This document shows positions 33,353 to 45,584 of a DNA stretch of 64,000 nucleotides, piece by piece; positions within the stretch are counted from its first letter, which is position 1, and every line of letters starts with the position of its first letter. The position numbers and the translations under genes were made by a program. The DNA is from Molanna angustata (lineage: Eukaryota; Arthropoda; Insecta; Trichoptera; Molannidae): the NCBI GenBank assembly GCA_963576475.1, contig OY754982.1, positions 20,908,217 to 20,972,216 of the forward strand, written 5' to 3'. The notes beneath the pieces are model-generated. The model did no database searches, had not been told where the DNA came from, and saw only the letters and a program-made list of their open reading frames with translations.

Positions 33353-34799
33353 AAAAAAAACGAGTGGGTTGTGGCCAACGCTAAACTCCTCACTAACAAG
33401 TCATTCTATAAAGTATTCAAATTTTGTATGGAAAATTTCCAACATTTTCATGAAATGAGTTGTTTAAATTATTTTTTATTTAAATATTTTATTATGAAAA
33501 CTTGATAACTCTTCAATGCCATTTTATGAAAGTGATGTGCCTTTTTACGAATTTGAAAACAAAAATTTAAAAATTTAAGTTTCCTGAGCTTGGGGTCACT
33601 TTGAAATATTTGACAGTTAAAAAAATTGAGAAGCACTATTCATATATCGTTCAAAATCTAATGGGATCTAATCGAGTATTAGATATACATATTTGCAAAA
33701 TTTGAATAGAATCGAATGAGTACTTTAGTCTATAATCGATAAAGTAAAAAATGAACACGCCGTACATAGCACACACACACACACAGATACATTGTGATGA
33801 AACTTTCATAATACAATCTCAGCTTGATACTAGTTGATAATCTGCAAAAAAAAAATAGCCTTAAAAATTGCGAAATCATAACTCCCCACTATATCCCCTT
33901 GGGTTAGTGAGGAGTAAAAAAAATAATTGATGCGTGCTTTATGCGCAAGCTAAGAATTATGTTTTTAAATGTATTTAAGACAAATATGTTTTTATAAGAA
34001 GCAAAACGTCAAGTAACTGTCAAAAATTAATTCAAAATTTGGGCAAAGATTTATACATAATAAACTGCCATCGGAATTCAAAGGGTTAACACAACTCAAT
34101 GGCCGTGATACCAAGTGGTTACTTGATGTGGATATAACACAAAATGAAATCAATATCACAACAATAATTTCTTGAAGTAATATTATTTTTTTAACTGTTC
34201 CGAAAATGTGTAATTATCTACAAAATTGGTGTTTTTACTCCTCACTAACCCAAAGGGATATAGTGGGGAGTTATGATTTCGCAATTTTTAAGGCTATTTT
34301 TTTATTGCAGATTATCGACTAGTATCATGCTGAGATTGTATTCTGAAAGTTTCATCACAATGTATCTGTGTGTGTGCTATGTGCTGTGTGCAATGTACGG
34401 CGTGTTTATTTTACTTTATCGACTATAGACTAAAGTACTCATTCGATTCTTTTCAAATTATGAAAATATGTATATCTAATACTCGCTTAGACCCCATTAG
34501 ATTTTGAAGGATATCTGAATAGTGTTTCTCATTTTTATTAACTGTCAAATATTTCAAAGTGACCCTAAGATAAGGAAACTTAAAATTTGAAATTTTTATT
34601 TTTAAATTGGTAAAAAGGCACATCACTTTCATAAAATGGCATTGAAGAATTATTAAGTTTTCATTAAAATATTTAAATAAAAAATAATTAAAAAAATTGA
34701 TTTCTTGAAAATGCTGAATATTTTCCATACAAAATTTGAATACTTCATAGAATGACTTGTTAGTGAGGAGTTTAGCGTTAGCCACAACCTACTCGTTTT
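33353..34799. mobile_element. Large fold-back element with ~565-bp arms
   Basis: The left arm (33353-33920) begins AAACGAGTGGGTTGTGGCC, AACGCTAAACTCCTCACTAA and ends GGTTAGTGAGGAGTAAAAA. The right arm (34232-34799) is its reverse complement with scattered differences, e.g. ACTCCTCACTAACCCAAAGG at its start. About 310 bp lie between the arms. Each arm on its own is bracketed by inverted 13-mers (ACTCCTCACTAAC / GTTAGTGAGGAGT). A third single copy is at 43.38-43.95 kb. Short open frames (ANAKLLTNKSFY...) recur in all copies but no protein family is recognised. Confidence 0.88.
34018..34180 (+). mobile_element. Non-LTR retrotransposon C-terminal remnant in the fold-back centre
   Basis: Reads QRFIHNKLPSEFKGLTQLNG, then TKWLLDVDITQNEI, resembling the xxxxNKLPxxIKxLxxxxFKxxLKxWLL end of Jockey/CR1-like polyproteins. 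Confidence 0.5.
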
Positions 34800-35000
34800 A
34801 TCTTGTTGATAAAAATGTAAGAAATGTAATATATTTACATATGTATAGGACGTAGCTATCATATTATTTGAGGTAATGATTGTGAGTGCAAAAAGTTGAG
34901 ATTGTGTACCTATTTAGTGTGGAACGGGAACAATCACCTGGTTTATACGCACTTTTCAATCTTTCGATTGTGACGGCTTCTAATTTGTAGAATTCCATTA

Positions 35001-35237
35001 TGACAATGATTAATATGAACACATATATAATTCCACAATTTATTTTATTTTTCTCCCGACGACCGTTTCGGCTTATAAGGCCATAATCCAGTTGCCAGTT
35101 GATTATGGCCTTATAAGCCGATTATGGCCTTATAAGCCGAAGGCCAGTTGATTATGGCCTTATAAGCCGAAACGGTCGTCGGGAGAAAAATAAAATAAAT
35201 TGTGGAATTATATATGTGTTCATATTAATCATTGTCA
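35001..35237. mobile_element. Palindromic element with GAAAC core (possible Penelope-like terminal repeat)
   Basis: About 93-bp arms: TGACAATGATTAATATGAAC...TCCCGACGACCGTTTCGGC is mirrored at GCCGAAACGGTCGTCGGGA...GTTCATATTAATCATTGTCA. In the centre GATTATGGCCTTATAAGCCG occurs three times. The right arm reads TTGATTATGGC..GCCGAAACGGTC then AAATAAATTGTGGAATTA, parallel to the hammerhead-like remnant at 15.9 kb (hairpin, GAAAC, then AAATAAATAGTGGAATTA). Confidence 0.6.
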
Positions 35238-35271
35238 GTCACCTGGTTCATAATTGTCAATAAAAATTGTA

Positions 35272-35390
35272 AACTGTTAGCCCTAGAACTGGATTTCCTA
35301 GTTGGGCAGCAGTAATCTACTTATTGTTGTCATTATAAATATTTTGTGATAAAAGGTAAATGAATAATAAATAAATAAAATATACTTGTA
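35272..35390 (+). mobile_element. Retroelement 3' tail with conserved stem-loop
   Basis: An outer CTG (35274-35276) pairs with CAG (35310-35312); inner GCCC (35280-35283) pairs with GGGC (35304-35307); loop TAGAACTGGATTTCCTAGTT. About 55 bp later comes AATAATAAATAAATAAAAT. No coding part recognised upstream. Confidence 0.6.
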
Positions 35391-35399
35391 AAATGTATA

Positions 35400-36890
35400 T
35401 TGTTATGATTTAATAAATAAATTAAATACATTCAAAAATAATGAACCACGAAATCAACGGACAAAACAAGAAAATAAAAAATAAGGTTAGGTACTGTAAA
35501 TATCCTTGTGATTGCATATCTTGGAACTCCCCTAGGTCGGCATCACAAAAGCCTGGAAAATATTAAATTCGCCGTTCTTATTTTTTCATCAAATATATCG
35601 AAAAACATTATAACAACTCTGTTACAACAGATTTTACAGCAAATCAAAAATGTTAATTCACTAACGAGTAACTTTTTACTTGACGATTTTTTTCGGTTCA
35701 GTTTTATTCATCAAGATCTACAGCTGTAAAAAACTTTTCAAAATGCGATGAAATTTTGTACAAGTTCTTGGTTTGTCGGCGTCGTGTTGTAGATAGTTAT
35801 ACTGCATGTATTGTTTGTTTGATTGACTGAGATTGACAAAAGTGATTTGTAGCACAAGAAAAGCCATGTGAGTAGGTATTATATTCTATTCATTAAGAAG
35901 ATAAACGAAATACAAACAAAATATAAAATACCTCAGGGGTGTTCTTGCTACACGGCATATTATAAATCAGTAAACTACAGATCAGTCACAAAGGTCGAAA
36001 CGATCGTCAAATTAAAAGAAATTATCTTGGAATTTCTTGGAATCGAAAATAATAGTTTGAGAATCGAGTCGTGTGGTATCAAACCTGGAACTTTGCATAA
36101 TTGACATAATAAGATAATAGAAAAAAAATAATAATATACAAATATGAAGCATTTCTAAAAATAAAATTACATAACTATTTATGTATGAACATATATAGTT
36201 TCAATCATCTTAAATAAATGTATAATGCTTTTGAACAGAAATATTTGTAAAATAAAATGTGTAATTAATTAAAATGTTTCAATTTTTACGGAGTATTTAA
36301 TGACATGTGAATCTTCTACTGCCAGGACTTTCCTATAGGAATAATATATTATTCTCGGAACCTGCTCTGGAAGGTTGATGTCCAGCTATCTTTCTATCGT
36401 GTCGTGGGTAGTCTTCCTAAGCTTCAAACAGGATACTCGTCTGCTACTTTCCTCACCAATTGGCCTGAACTCGCTCTCCCCACGTTATCTCTCCAGTTGC
36501 GTCTTATTGCTCTTCAACATCGCACAATATCTTCAATATCACAGATTATTTATATTTCCGAGCTCCTAGCTCTATTTCGGAGGGTGACTCCTGATGCGGA
36601 GGGCCGTAGAGTCTTCATCTCCGTGATTCTAAGGAGGCTTTTTGTTTTGGTGGTGTCAGCTCTTGTTTCAATGCCGTATGTCATAATTGGTCTTGCGCAA
36701 GTCTAGTAGATCCTCACTCTACTCTCCTTCAGCATGATCCTGTATAGCATTTCTCAAGCATCTAGCCACGACAGCGGCCATGTTTGCTTGCTCATTTTAT
36801 ACTTAATCATAGAAGTCATTGCTCCTGGAAATTTTGACACTCAAGTAATTAAATCGCATCACTTGTTCTATAATGTAATTCTCAATTTCA
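35400..36890. other. Spacer with one unassigned open frame (35868-36104, plus)
   Basis: The frame reads MSRYYILFIKKINEIQTKYK, IPQGCSCYTAYYKSVNYRS, LGIENNSLRIESCGIKPGTL and ends at 36104; no family recognised and no splice context. 36360-36700 has lower A+T and looks like decayed coding DNA of a retroelement, but no frame is convincing. Confidence 0.3.
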
Positions 36891-37436
36891 TGTTTCAGAT
36901 TCAGCGGTGCATCTCAAATGTTTGCAGAGCGCGGGGTCCATGACTTTGACGCTCTCCAAAGACGCAAGATAGCTGGTGCAAGAATGAGGATGTGGAGATC
37001 TAGCAATTCTATTGTTCGAGAGGCTGGTATGTGGCTTGATTCTCCAATTCACAGAAGATGGGCATCAATTATGCAGTGACTGAAGTGATTCAATAGATGT
37101 TTTATACGGTTATATTGTTTTGCTTCCGTTTATATTATTTTATATTAATTTGTTTTTATGTATATTGATGTGTTATTATTATCATTAGGTATTTATTTAT
37201 TTTATTTTTTCTGTTGTTCTTTTTATTTAAATGAATAATTTTTGTTATTACTGTTATACATATATGTAGGTATATATTTTTGTTTGCTCTTTATGTTTAC
37301 TTTTCTCTCCGTTATTCTTTTTATTTGTATGTACTTATACCTTATTTTTGAATGTTGTATATATGATATGGTTTGTGTTGCATTACACCCCCCTGCTCAC
37401 GAACTGAAATAAAATCTCATTATTATTATTATGGGC
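36890..37436 (+). mobile_element. Non-LTR retrotransposon 3' end with full 3' UTR
   Basis: Reads FRFSGASQMFAERGVHDFDA, LQRRKIAGARMRMWRSSNS, IVREAGMWLDSPIHRRWASI, MQ then TGA (37077-37079). The 3' UTR runs to TGTGTTGCATTACACCCC...CTCACGAACTGAAATAAAAT and an (ATT)n tail (to about 37430). The last ~150 bp of this UTR recur at 49.94-50.13 kb, showing two insertions of one family. Confidence 0.75.
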
Positions 37437-37444
37437 TCTTTAAC

Positions 37445-38215
37445 ACCTTCTCAGGTTTATCACCTGGTGGGATTTGGGGTAGCACGAGCAATGCTGCCAA
37501 GTGCTCTCCTTACTGAGTGTATAAAATGTGGTGTTTGTGTGTTGGTGCCATGTGTAGTATTTATGTGTTAGTTAGGTCAGTAGTGTCGTCGATTTGGAGG
37601 AATTTCCTCACCAGTCTGCATGTGTTTAATATGGCTGCTTTTTGCATGGTGACGTATGTGTATTTAGGTAATTTGATGGTTTCTAAACTGCTGAATAAGT
37701 TTAATGGAATAATTCCTGTGGTGGAAATTACTATTGGTACTATTATCACAGATTGCATGTCCCAGATTCGCTTGATTTCGTCTTGCAAGTCAGTGTATTT
37801 TCTAATTTTTTCGGTTGTAGTTGTTTCGATGTTGTGTTTATGTATTTGGTACAGCGATGTCAATTAACATTGTATGTTTATTTTGTTTATCTACAAGTGT
37901 AATATCTGGTCTATTGTTATGTATGGTTCTATCAGTTAGTATGGATCTGTCAAAGTATAGTTTGTGAGTGGAGTTTTCAAGAACTGGTGTAGGTGTGTAT
38001 TTATAATAAGGCATTTTGTCATTTTTATTTATTAGTTTGTGTGCAATAGCTAATTCTTGGTGGATGATGTTTGCAATTTGATTATGTCTGTGTGTATAGT
38101 CATTTTGTGTGAGAGTGACGCATGCCCCTGTAATGTGTTGGATGGTTTCTGACTTTTGGTGGCATTTTCTACATAGGTCAGTTTGTACTACATTGTCCTT
38201 CATGATGTATTTCCT
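37445..38215 (-). pseudogene. R2/R4-like retrotransposon, zinc knuckle and restriction-type endonuclease region
   Basis: The minus-strand frame from 38203 reads CRKCHQKSETIQHITGAC (C-x2-C...H-x4-C), then YTHRHNQIANIIHQEL, then RPDITLVDKQNKHTMLIDIA, VPNT. The CCHC knuckle followed by the PD...D/E-x-K-like 'RPDI-x-L-x-DK...IDIAVP' is the hallmark of the restriction-like endonuclease at the C-terminus of R2/R4-type elements, which nick specific target DNA. A +1 shift near 37860 moves into the next frame (ETTTTEKIRKYTDLQDEIKR, VIIVPIVISTTGIIPLNLFS, MQKAAILNTCRLVRKFLQ) to a stop at 37561. 5' truncated at about 38215; no reverse transcriptase. Confidence 0.85.
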
Positions 38216-38219
38216 GTAA

Positions 38220-38655
38220 TTCCTTATTATTATTATTTCACTGGGTCTCTTGAGGTGAAAGATGAATGATGGTTAAAAATTGCGACATGCGAGTGAATAG
38301 TGAATACGCCCTCTCATTTTTTTCGTACTAAAATCATGATTGTTATAAATTTTGTGCAGTCTTGATTTGATCTGAGATTCGTGTTCTAACTTCGCCGTTA
38401 AATCACCAAAAGAATATGCACTATATATACACTGTCACATCCATGATCTGTTAGTTTTAATTCTAACTGGATATTTTTTCAATGGTCTGTTTTGTGCAAT
38501 TAATACATAAAAAATACAAGATACCTACATACACTATGTACATATCATGATGAATCTAATCACTTTTCTAAGATGTATGAAATAATTTAGTTTAGTTACT
38601 TGTTAAGATATAAATATAACCTATAGGTCTTATTCTCTATTGAAATATTATAATA
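38220..38655. other. Spacer, no feature recognised
   Basis: AT-rich sequence between the R2/R4-like fragment and a retroelement tail. Confidence 0.4.
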
Positions 38656-38659
38656 ATAT

Positions 38660-38765
38660 GTACACTGCTAGCCCTAGAACAGGTATACCTAGTTGGTCAG
38701 CAGTAATTTATTTTCAATTACGCATATATTTAAATGGTGTGATAAATAATAGATAATAAAAAAAT
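38660..38765 (+). mobile_element. Retroelement 3' tail with conserved stem-loop
   Basis: CTG (38665-38667) with CAG (38701-38703), GCCC (38671-38674) with GGTC (38695-38698, one mismatch), loop TAGAACAGGTATACCTAGTT. About 45 bp later a degenerate GATAAATAATAGATAATAAA tail. Close relative of the 35.28-kb copy. Confidence 0.6.
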
Positions 38766-38769
38766 GACT

Positions 38770-40325
38770 CGATTCTAACCTACCAACCTATTTCTGGTTT
38801 GTTATTGTTTTGTCCCGTGTTTTCAAAAATAAGGTAGATATTAACCACGTAGGTAGGTAGTTCTTGAAGTCCAAAGTTTTTTTCGAGTACAGTCAAAGCT
38901 GGTGCCGTCTTCTGTCGATCAACTGATACAATCAAATGGACTCTAACATAAGGACGGGAACTATCGCAAGTTACAATCACCTACTATAGAGTATAATAAA
39001 ATATGATACATATGTTCTATATGTTTTGATACATTAATTATTTTTAACATGTTGTATATCATATACCACATCACTTCAAAAATATGATGTTTACTTAAAT
39101 TGAGAAAGAAATATTGATTTAAAAAAAGAGATTTCTTTAAAAAAAATCTTGATTATTGAATTTTTAAACGAAATTCATTTTAATTTTTCCTTAGTGTATC
39201 TAATAACTGGCGAGCTTATTACGAATCAGAAAATTCATGTACACTAAAGTTTGTGTACTATGGCGAACATATATTATATGTAAAAAATATACATAAGAAA
39301 AAAATGAAAATAAATGGGCACCTACATCTATTTACTTATTTAAACACCTCCTAGGACTTCTCAAACAAATGCTATCTTACAACAAATGGCGAAATCTTAC
39401 CCAGTTTTGTGCTTTAATAAATCAATTCTTCAATAGATTTCAAACTTAAAACACTGGTATAGAATCCAAACTACTTACCCATATCATACTCGTCTAAGAT
39501 TAATTTAATGTGACTTATGTTAAGTTATGTTCTACTTGAACGTAATATATGTCAAGGTTTTTATGTCAAGTGAATGCACAGTCGAATATTCGGTTAAAGG
39601 TCCTTTAAATTCCAAAGTAACAGGGTAAAACATATAAAATGTTCCACAAGCAATATGAAATATTATGATGGTTTGTTTATAATCGAATTTAACGTAAACA
39701 TTCGTTTGAAATATTGAAATAAAATATGCTGCCATGTCTAGGGGTAATAATTCACAAAGAAATGCTTTATTATAATACCAACTTGAAAATGGGCAAATAT
39801 TTTATGGCGACGATCAACAACGTAATGAATTCTACAAAGAATGTCACCGATATCGAAAATTGGACAAAAAATTAAAGATTTGCTGAAATGGCACTTTAAA
39901 GACCGTAAAATATTCTTGTCGGCGGACATGTTATCTTTCTGAAATGAATTATTGATACACTTTATCTGTATTTTGATAGATTCGAGCGAAAGGCAAAAAA
40001 TTCTTAGTCGGAATATATATGCCATTTTAGTTGAAGAATTATACTTTATTAAACATATATGTATATTCTACCTATCAATGTCTAACATTGTGGGAATATA
40101 TTGAATTGAATTTCTTTGGCTATGTTTGAAGTTAATGAAATACAGGGTGAAGCATGCAGCGTGACCGATGACTTGAATTGAAATTGATTAGTTGTATTAT
40201 TTGCAAAACCAATTAATTATGAAATAGTCTGCTAAAAATAATGGGCCACACAAAGCTTTGTTTTTGTTTTAGATTTTTTTTTTATTTCAATTAAAATATT
40301 CACATATATGCATAATACTTCTACA
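38770..40325. other. Spacer, no supported gene
   Basis: AT-rich. A minus-strand open frame at 40025-39738 (95 codons) and shorter ones show no motif and no family resemblance. Confidence 0.4.
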
Positions 40326-40329
40326 ATCA

Positions 40330-41005
40330 ACACATACATACATAATCCAACTGTCGATTTTGTTCAAGAGAATTATATTCTCTTAACATATCGACAAAGT
40401 ATCAACCCAAGATACGCGAGATTTGTATGCAGGGTCTATATATTTCACGGTTTTTCCAACTTTGAAGTCAAAAAACACCAACTTAGAGGATTCGCAGCAT
40501 ATATGTTCCATTCCACTCAGAATTCGGAGTAGAACATTTAATGTGTGTATGTCTGTGTCCCCCCCCACTCTTATAACGTCTAATCCGCTGAATGCACAGA
40601 GCTTAACATTTCAGAATATATAAACAGAATATCGAATATATTTTTATTATTGCATATGCGCAAACATTGGATTTTTTTCCCTGTCGGGAGTCAAAGATAT
40701 TTTTTAACAGATTTTTAATTATCTCAATAGAGACGAAGTTGGAATTTTTATTGTAGGAGAACCGGGAAATCAAGGCACCTACAGGGCTTACGACCTGTCA
40801 TCGGCTGGTTTACGTGCCGATGACAGGTCGTAAGCCCTGTAGGTGCCTTGATTTCCCTGTTCTCCTACAATAAATATTCCAACTTCGTCTCTATTGAGAT
40901 AATTAAAAATCTGTTAAAAAATAAACAGAATATATAATATGCTCAGAATTTTGAATTTTTGTTTAAGTCAGGAGTTATCAACTTTTGAATTTTTACTTTG
41001 TTCAT
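40330..41005 (+). repeat. Interspersed repeat D, copy 1, split by a hairpin-family insertion
   Basis: Contains ACTGTCGATTTTGTTCAAGA, CTTAACATATCGACAAAGTA, CACCAACTTAGAGGATTCGC, AATTCGGAGTAGAACATTTA and, beyond the insertion, CTCAGAATTTTGAATTTTTG and GTCAGGAGTTATCAACTTTT. Related copies are at 48.49-49.14 kb (opposite orientation) and 56.79-56.96 kb (partial). Non-coding; superfamily unknown. Confidence 0.8.
40631..40922. mobile_element. Hairpin-family copy, almost perfect palindrome, 9-bp TSD
   Basis: Starts ATCGAATATATTTTTATTAT, then the one-sided head (GCGCAAACATTGGATTTTTT, CCCTGTCGGGAGTCAAAGAT). The ~113-bp arms begin TTTTTTAACAGATTTTTAAT and meet with only a few bases between them. Flanked by AAACAGAAT at 40622-40630 and 40923-40931; the interrupted repeat D confirms the insertion site. 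No coding capacity. Confidence 0.88.
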
Positions 41006-41090
41006 TGTTTGTACATTGTTCGATGAAAACAAAGCATATAAACAATACATATAACACTAGAGTACCTAATGGATTGAACATAAGTTATTT

Positions 41091-41220
41091 TTACAGTGGT
41101 CGCGAGTTCGAATCCTGCTGCCTCGACCGATTTCGTTCACCTAAGCACAAGCATTTATTTGCTTATTTTAGGGAACGTAGGAAGATGTATATATATGTAC
41201 TTGTTTAACAAGGACATATT
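41091..41220 (+). mobile_element. tRNA-headed SINE, family 1, 5'-truncated
   Basis: Begins at AGTGGTCGCGAGTTCGAATC (B box GAGTTCGAATCC), then CTCGACCGATTTCGTTCACC, TATTTTAGGGAACGTAGG and ACAAGGACATATTCATTTTT. Lacks the A box. Full copies at 50.28 and 61.61 kb. Confidence 0.85.
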
Positions 41221-41656
41221 CATTTTTTATTAAAAAAAAACATTTAAGAATTTATTTTGACAGTAACATTTCAACGTGTAGAAAACTTTGAAGAAGTGTC
41301 TCAATTTTTTAAATTTTATTTACTGGTTTGTTTACATGATAACTTTGTTTACATAAAGAATATTTTATTCGACCGGTTTCAAAGCAAAGTATGTTACTTC
41401 CTCAGGTCGGACGATAACTCTGGTCGCTTTGTATATGGATCAGTGAAATTTCATAACCCAGAGCATAAATAGTACACAAAAGAGACTGTTTAGTTCAGTT
41501 TTTATAGTTCCAGTCGAGAGAGGTCGGCTTCTGCCAATTAACACGCGAGATTGTCTTATTAATTCGTCAATAAATATCACTGACTTTATGTTTAATACAT
41601 ATTCTCTTTTGTAATGAAGGTATTCAAGAGTAATAATACTACTAAGTAATATCCAG

Positions 41657-42788
41657 TAGGGTGGGTCGAAAAACAACGAAGAAATCCAGTATTGGTTACA
41701 TTGCCATCACACTCTTCTACTTCTAGTTAATTTTTAGAATATCATTAGTTCACATAGAAAAAAATAATTTATATTTTAATTCAATAGAACGTATATTACA
41801 AATATTTTTTCATAACTATATGTGATTATGGAGTTCTATCATGTAGTGATAGTTTCAAACACTGAAAAAATCAATAATTCAAATTAAGAGGGGTTATGCT
41901 CCTAAAAATATTTGTAGTGTGGGCGGTTCTAAAAAATGGGGTGTGTTCTAGGTCAACGGTGTGTTAGTGGCATCTCACATAATATACCTACTACGTACCT
42001 ACCTAGATACAATGTATCTTCTTCGTTCATATCAAAACTATCTATGTTATTTTTTTTAAATGATTCAATTAGTAGTAATGGTGGAATATAAAATTGAATA
42101 TTGCTAAGGTGACAGCAGACACCTTCTTAAAGATAAATAATGCATTGAGTTTTATCGTTTGATGAACTCAATGAAGAAGATAATATATTATGTTCAATAT
42201 ATGTAGATCTAAATTCCAGGAAACGAAATAATTTTATCTTCACATTCCAACGAAATCACTTGGCATTCAATTTTTCGATTAACAATATATCATATTTTCG
42301 TCTATAATGTTAAGACTTAAGACCTCAGCTTTCCCCATGAAGTGTGGATTGGCATTTCAAATCCGCACTAACACGACTCATGTATCTTATTATTTTACAA
42401 TAATTATCAGCAACATAGGATGTATCTATTTGAAGTAAGTTGGTTCGTTTAATGGTTCGTTTTTTTCTAGCATAACGAAGGAAGAGCTCCATGATGTATA
42501 TTTCGTCATTTTCAAAAACGTCGTGAGAACGGAAAAATATAGATAATTGAGTTTAATTTGATTTATTTATGTTATATATACTATTAATTAAGCAATAAAA
42601 ACTAAAACTTTTTTGAATGTTTTAAATTAATATAATAAATGGTACAAAACAGGAGCGATTTTCAAAAAAATTCGCATATTAAAGTGCGATGCGCGAACGG
42701 AAGATGACAACCGTTTTTTTTTCATGGCATTTTTTTCATATTACAATAGGCAACTTTTCCGCACTAAAAGTTTTTTCGACCCACCCTA
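41657..42788. mobile_element. 1.13-kb non-autonomous DNA transposon, 8-bp TSD
   Basis: Ends TAGGGTGGGTCGAAAAAC and GTTTTTTCGACCCACCCTA, inverted for about 18 bp. Flanked by ATATCCAG (41649-41656) and ATGTCCAG (42789-42796), one mismatch. An 8-bp duplication fits hAT or P superfamilies. No transposase frame inside; AT-rich interior. Confidence 0.85.
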
Positions 42789-42799
42789 ATGTCCAGGTA

Positions 42800-43375
42800 G
42801 GTAGTTATGTACAGTACATACTTATACATATAACACGTTTAGTTTCGAATGTCATGTAATGTGTTCATTCATACATGTTGGTATAGGACGGTCTGATACT
42901 TATATTTGATATAAATGTAATTACAAAATATAGCATTTAATTTTGGCCGAGATAAGTTGTCTCCACACACGCGATTGTCCAATTACATTACATCTCGTAA
43001 GACATTATCGATTCGTGTATCGTTCGATCACGGATCACTTTGTAATCGGTGGGCCGACATTATTAATTTAGTCCTCCCATCTTGACCAATTTATCAATAT
43101 GGCCTTTTGAATAATATACGCGGATTTAATAATATCTGATTTGAAACCGTCATATTTATTTTTTAACTTTTCGAATACATAGAGAAAACAGTTTTAGCTG
43201 TGAGACACCGGCTTAGAATAGTGCTTCCACTCTTTTCTATTATTAACGTTTTCGGGTGTCTATGTTAAATTAAATCAAGTTATGAATACCATAGACATGA
43301 ATGATATAATAATCTCATAGATCCAGAAGCCTATTATATATTGTATTAGGTAGTTCATCAACCAAAGCACTGTAA
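42800..43375. other. Spacer, no feature recognised
   Basis: No gene, repeat or RNA recognised in this stretch. Confidence 0.4.
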
Positions 43376-43383
43376 AAGATGAT

Positions 43384-43950
43384 TTTTACTCCTCACTAAC
43401 CCAAGGGAGAGTGGAGAGTTAAGAATTCGCAATTTTAAATGATTTTTTTTTATTGCAGATTGTCAACCAGCATTATGCTGAGATTGTATTCTGAAAAATT
43501 CGTCACAATGTGTGTGTGTGGTAAGTGCTATGTACTGTGTGCTATATACGGCGTGTTTTACTCTATCAATTATTGATTAAAGTACTCATTTGATTCTTTT
43601 CAAATTTTGCAAATATGTATATCCAATACTCGCTTAGACTTCATTAGATTTTGAAGGATATTTGAATAGTGCTTCACAATTTTTTTATTTGTCAAATATT
43701 TCAAAGTGACCCCAAGCTCAGGAAATTTAAAATTTGTACTTTTTATTTTCAAATTTGTAAAAAGGCACATCACTTACATAAAATGGCATTGAAGAAATAT
43801 CAAGTTTACGTAATAAAATATTTAAATAAAAAAAAATTAACAAACTCATTTCTTGAAAATGCTGAAAAATTTTCATATATATTTTCAATACTTTGTAGAG
43901 GGATTTGGGTGTGAGGAGTTTAGCGTTGGCCACAACCACTCGTTTTTTTT
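43384..43950. mobile_element. Single copy of the fold-back arm unit
   Basis: Begins TTTTTACTCCTCACTAACCC and ends GTGAGGAGTTTAGCGTTGGC, CACAACCACTCGTTTTTTTT, matching the right arm at 34232-34799 over its length with many substitutions. It shows that the arm is an element in its own right, with inverted tips (ACTCCTCAC / GTGAGGAGT). Confidence 0.82.
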
Positions 43951-44599
43951 TTGTTATTTTGGCACATTAAAAAAACCTTTTGATTTTTGTTACTTTGATA
44001 CCCAAAATAAATATGTGAATAGGTATACTCGATACTAAGATTGTGTAAACTGTTTTGTAAAACTTAATTGATTTATAGGTGCTGTCATAATTAAGGATAT
44101 TATGTCAGTATGTTTGAGATATATCTTTTTTATTATAATATAGATGTCATCTAGGTATGTCTGTACGTATTATGAAGTCACACCTCAATTTGATTCTCAC
44201 GGTTTCCCGTTGAAATGCTAGTGGAGCAAAAAGTCAGTCAGTCGGTTCAGTGCCTATCAGCGTTTATGCGATCGAGATTACCAATATTTCAATTTACACC
44301 TCGAAACGTGGTAAAAAAAGCTGACGAGAGGTGTCGGAATCGATTGCAATTTGTATAATTTTACCATTATTGAACTCTTGTATCGGTTGCCACAATCTTA
44401 AGAGCCAATATCAACTGATTGTTTAAATATTTTTGAGATTTCAATGATAGCTTCCAAGTACGAACATAATATCAAGTATATGTACTTACTTACATTATAC
44501 TGTCTGAGATATTTATATTATACCTTCATACATATAATGTAGGTGCCTACCTTTTATGTTTCACTTTGAATCGCCTTTAAAAAAGTAGGAGTTTATCAA

Positions 44600-45433
<834 letters not shown>

Positions 45434-45584
45434 GTATGTGTAAAAGGTTATTAAACCGTAAATTGAAATGAAATAAAATAAACAAAATTTAATATTGGTT
45501 CTCGGGCAACTAACAGGTAGGAACTTTGTCAAATATTAATTTATCACGCACCCAATAACAAGTTGCCACATTATGGAGACTTGC

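Noticed and set aside
36404..36706. Plus-strand 100-codon frame as a gene
   Set aside because: Composition and a faint minus-strand GR.PTTRWKDSW-like reading suggest decayed retroelement DNA; neither frame is convincing.
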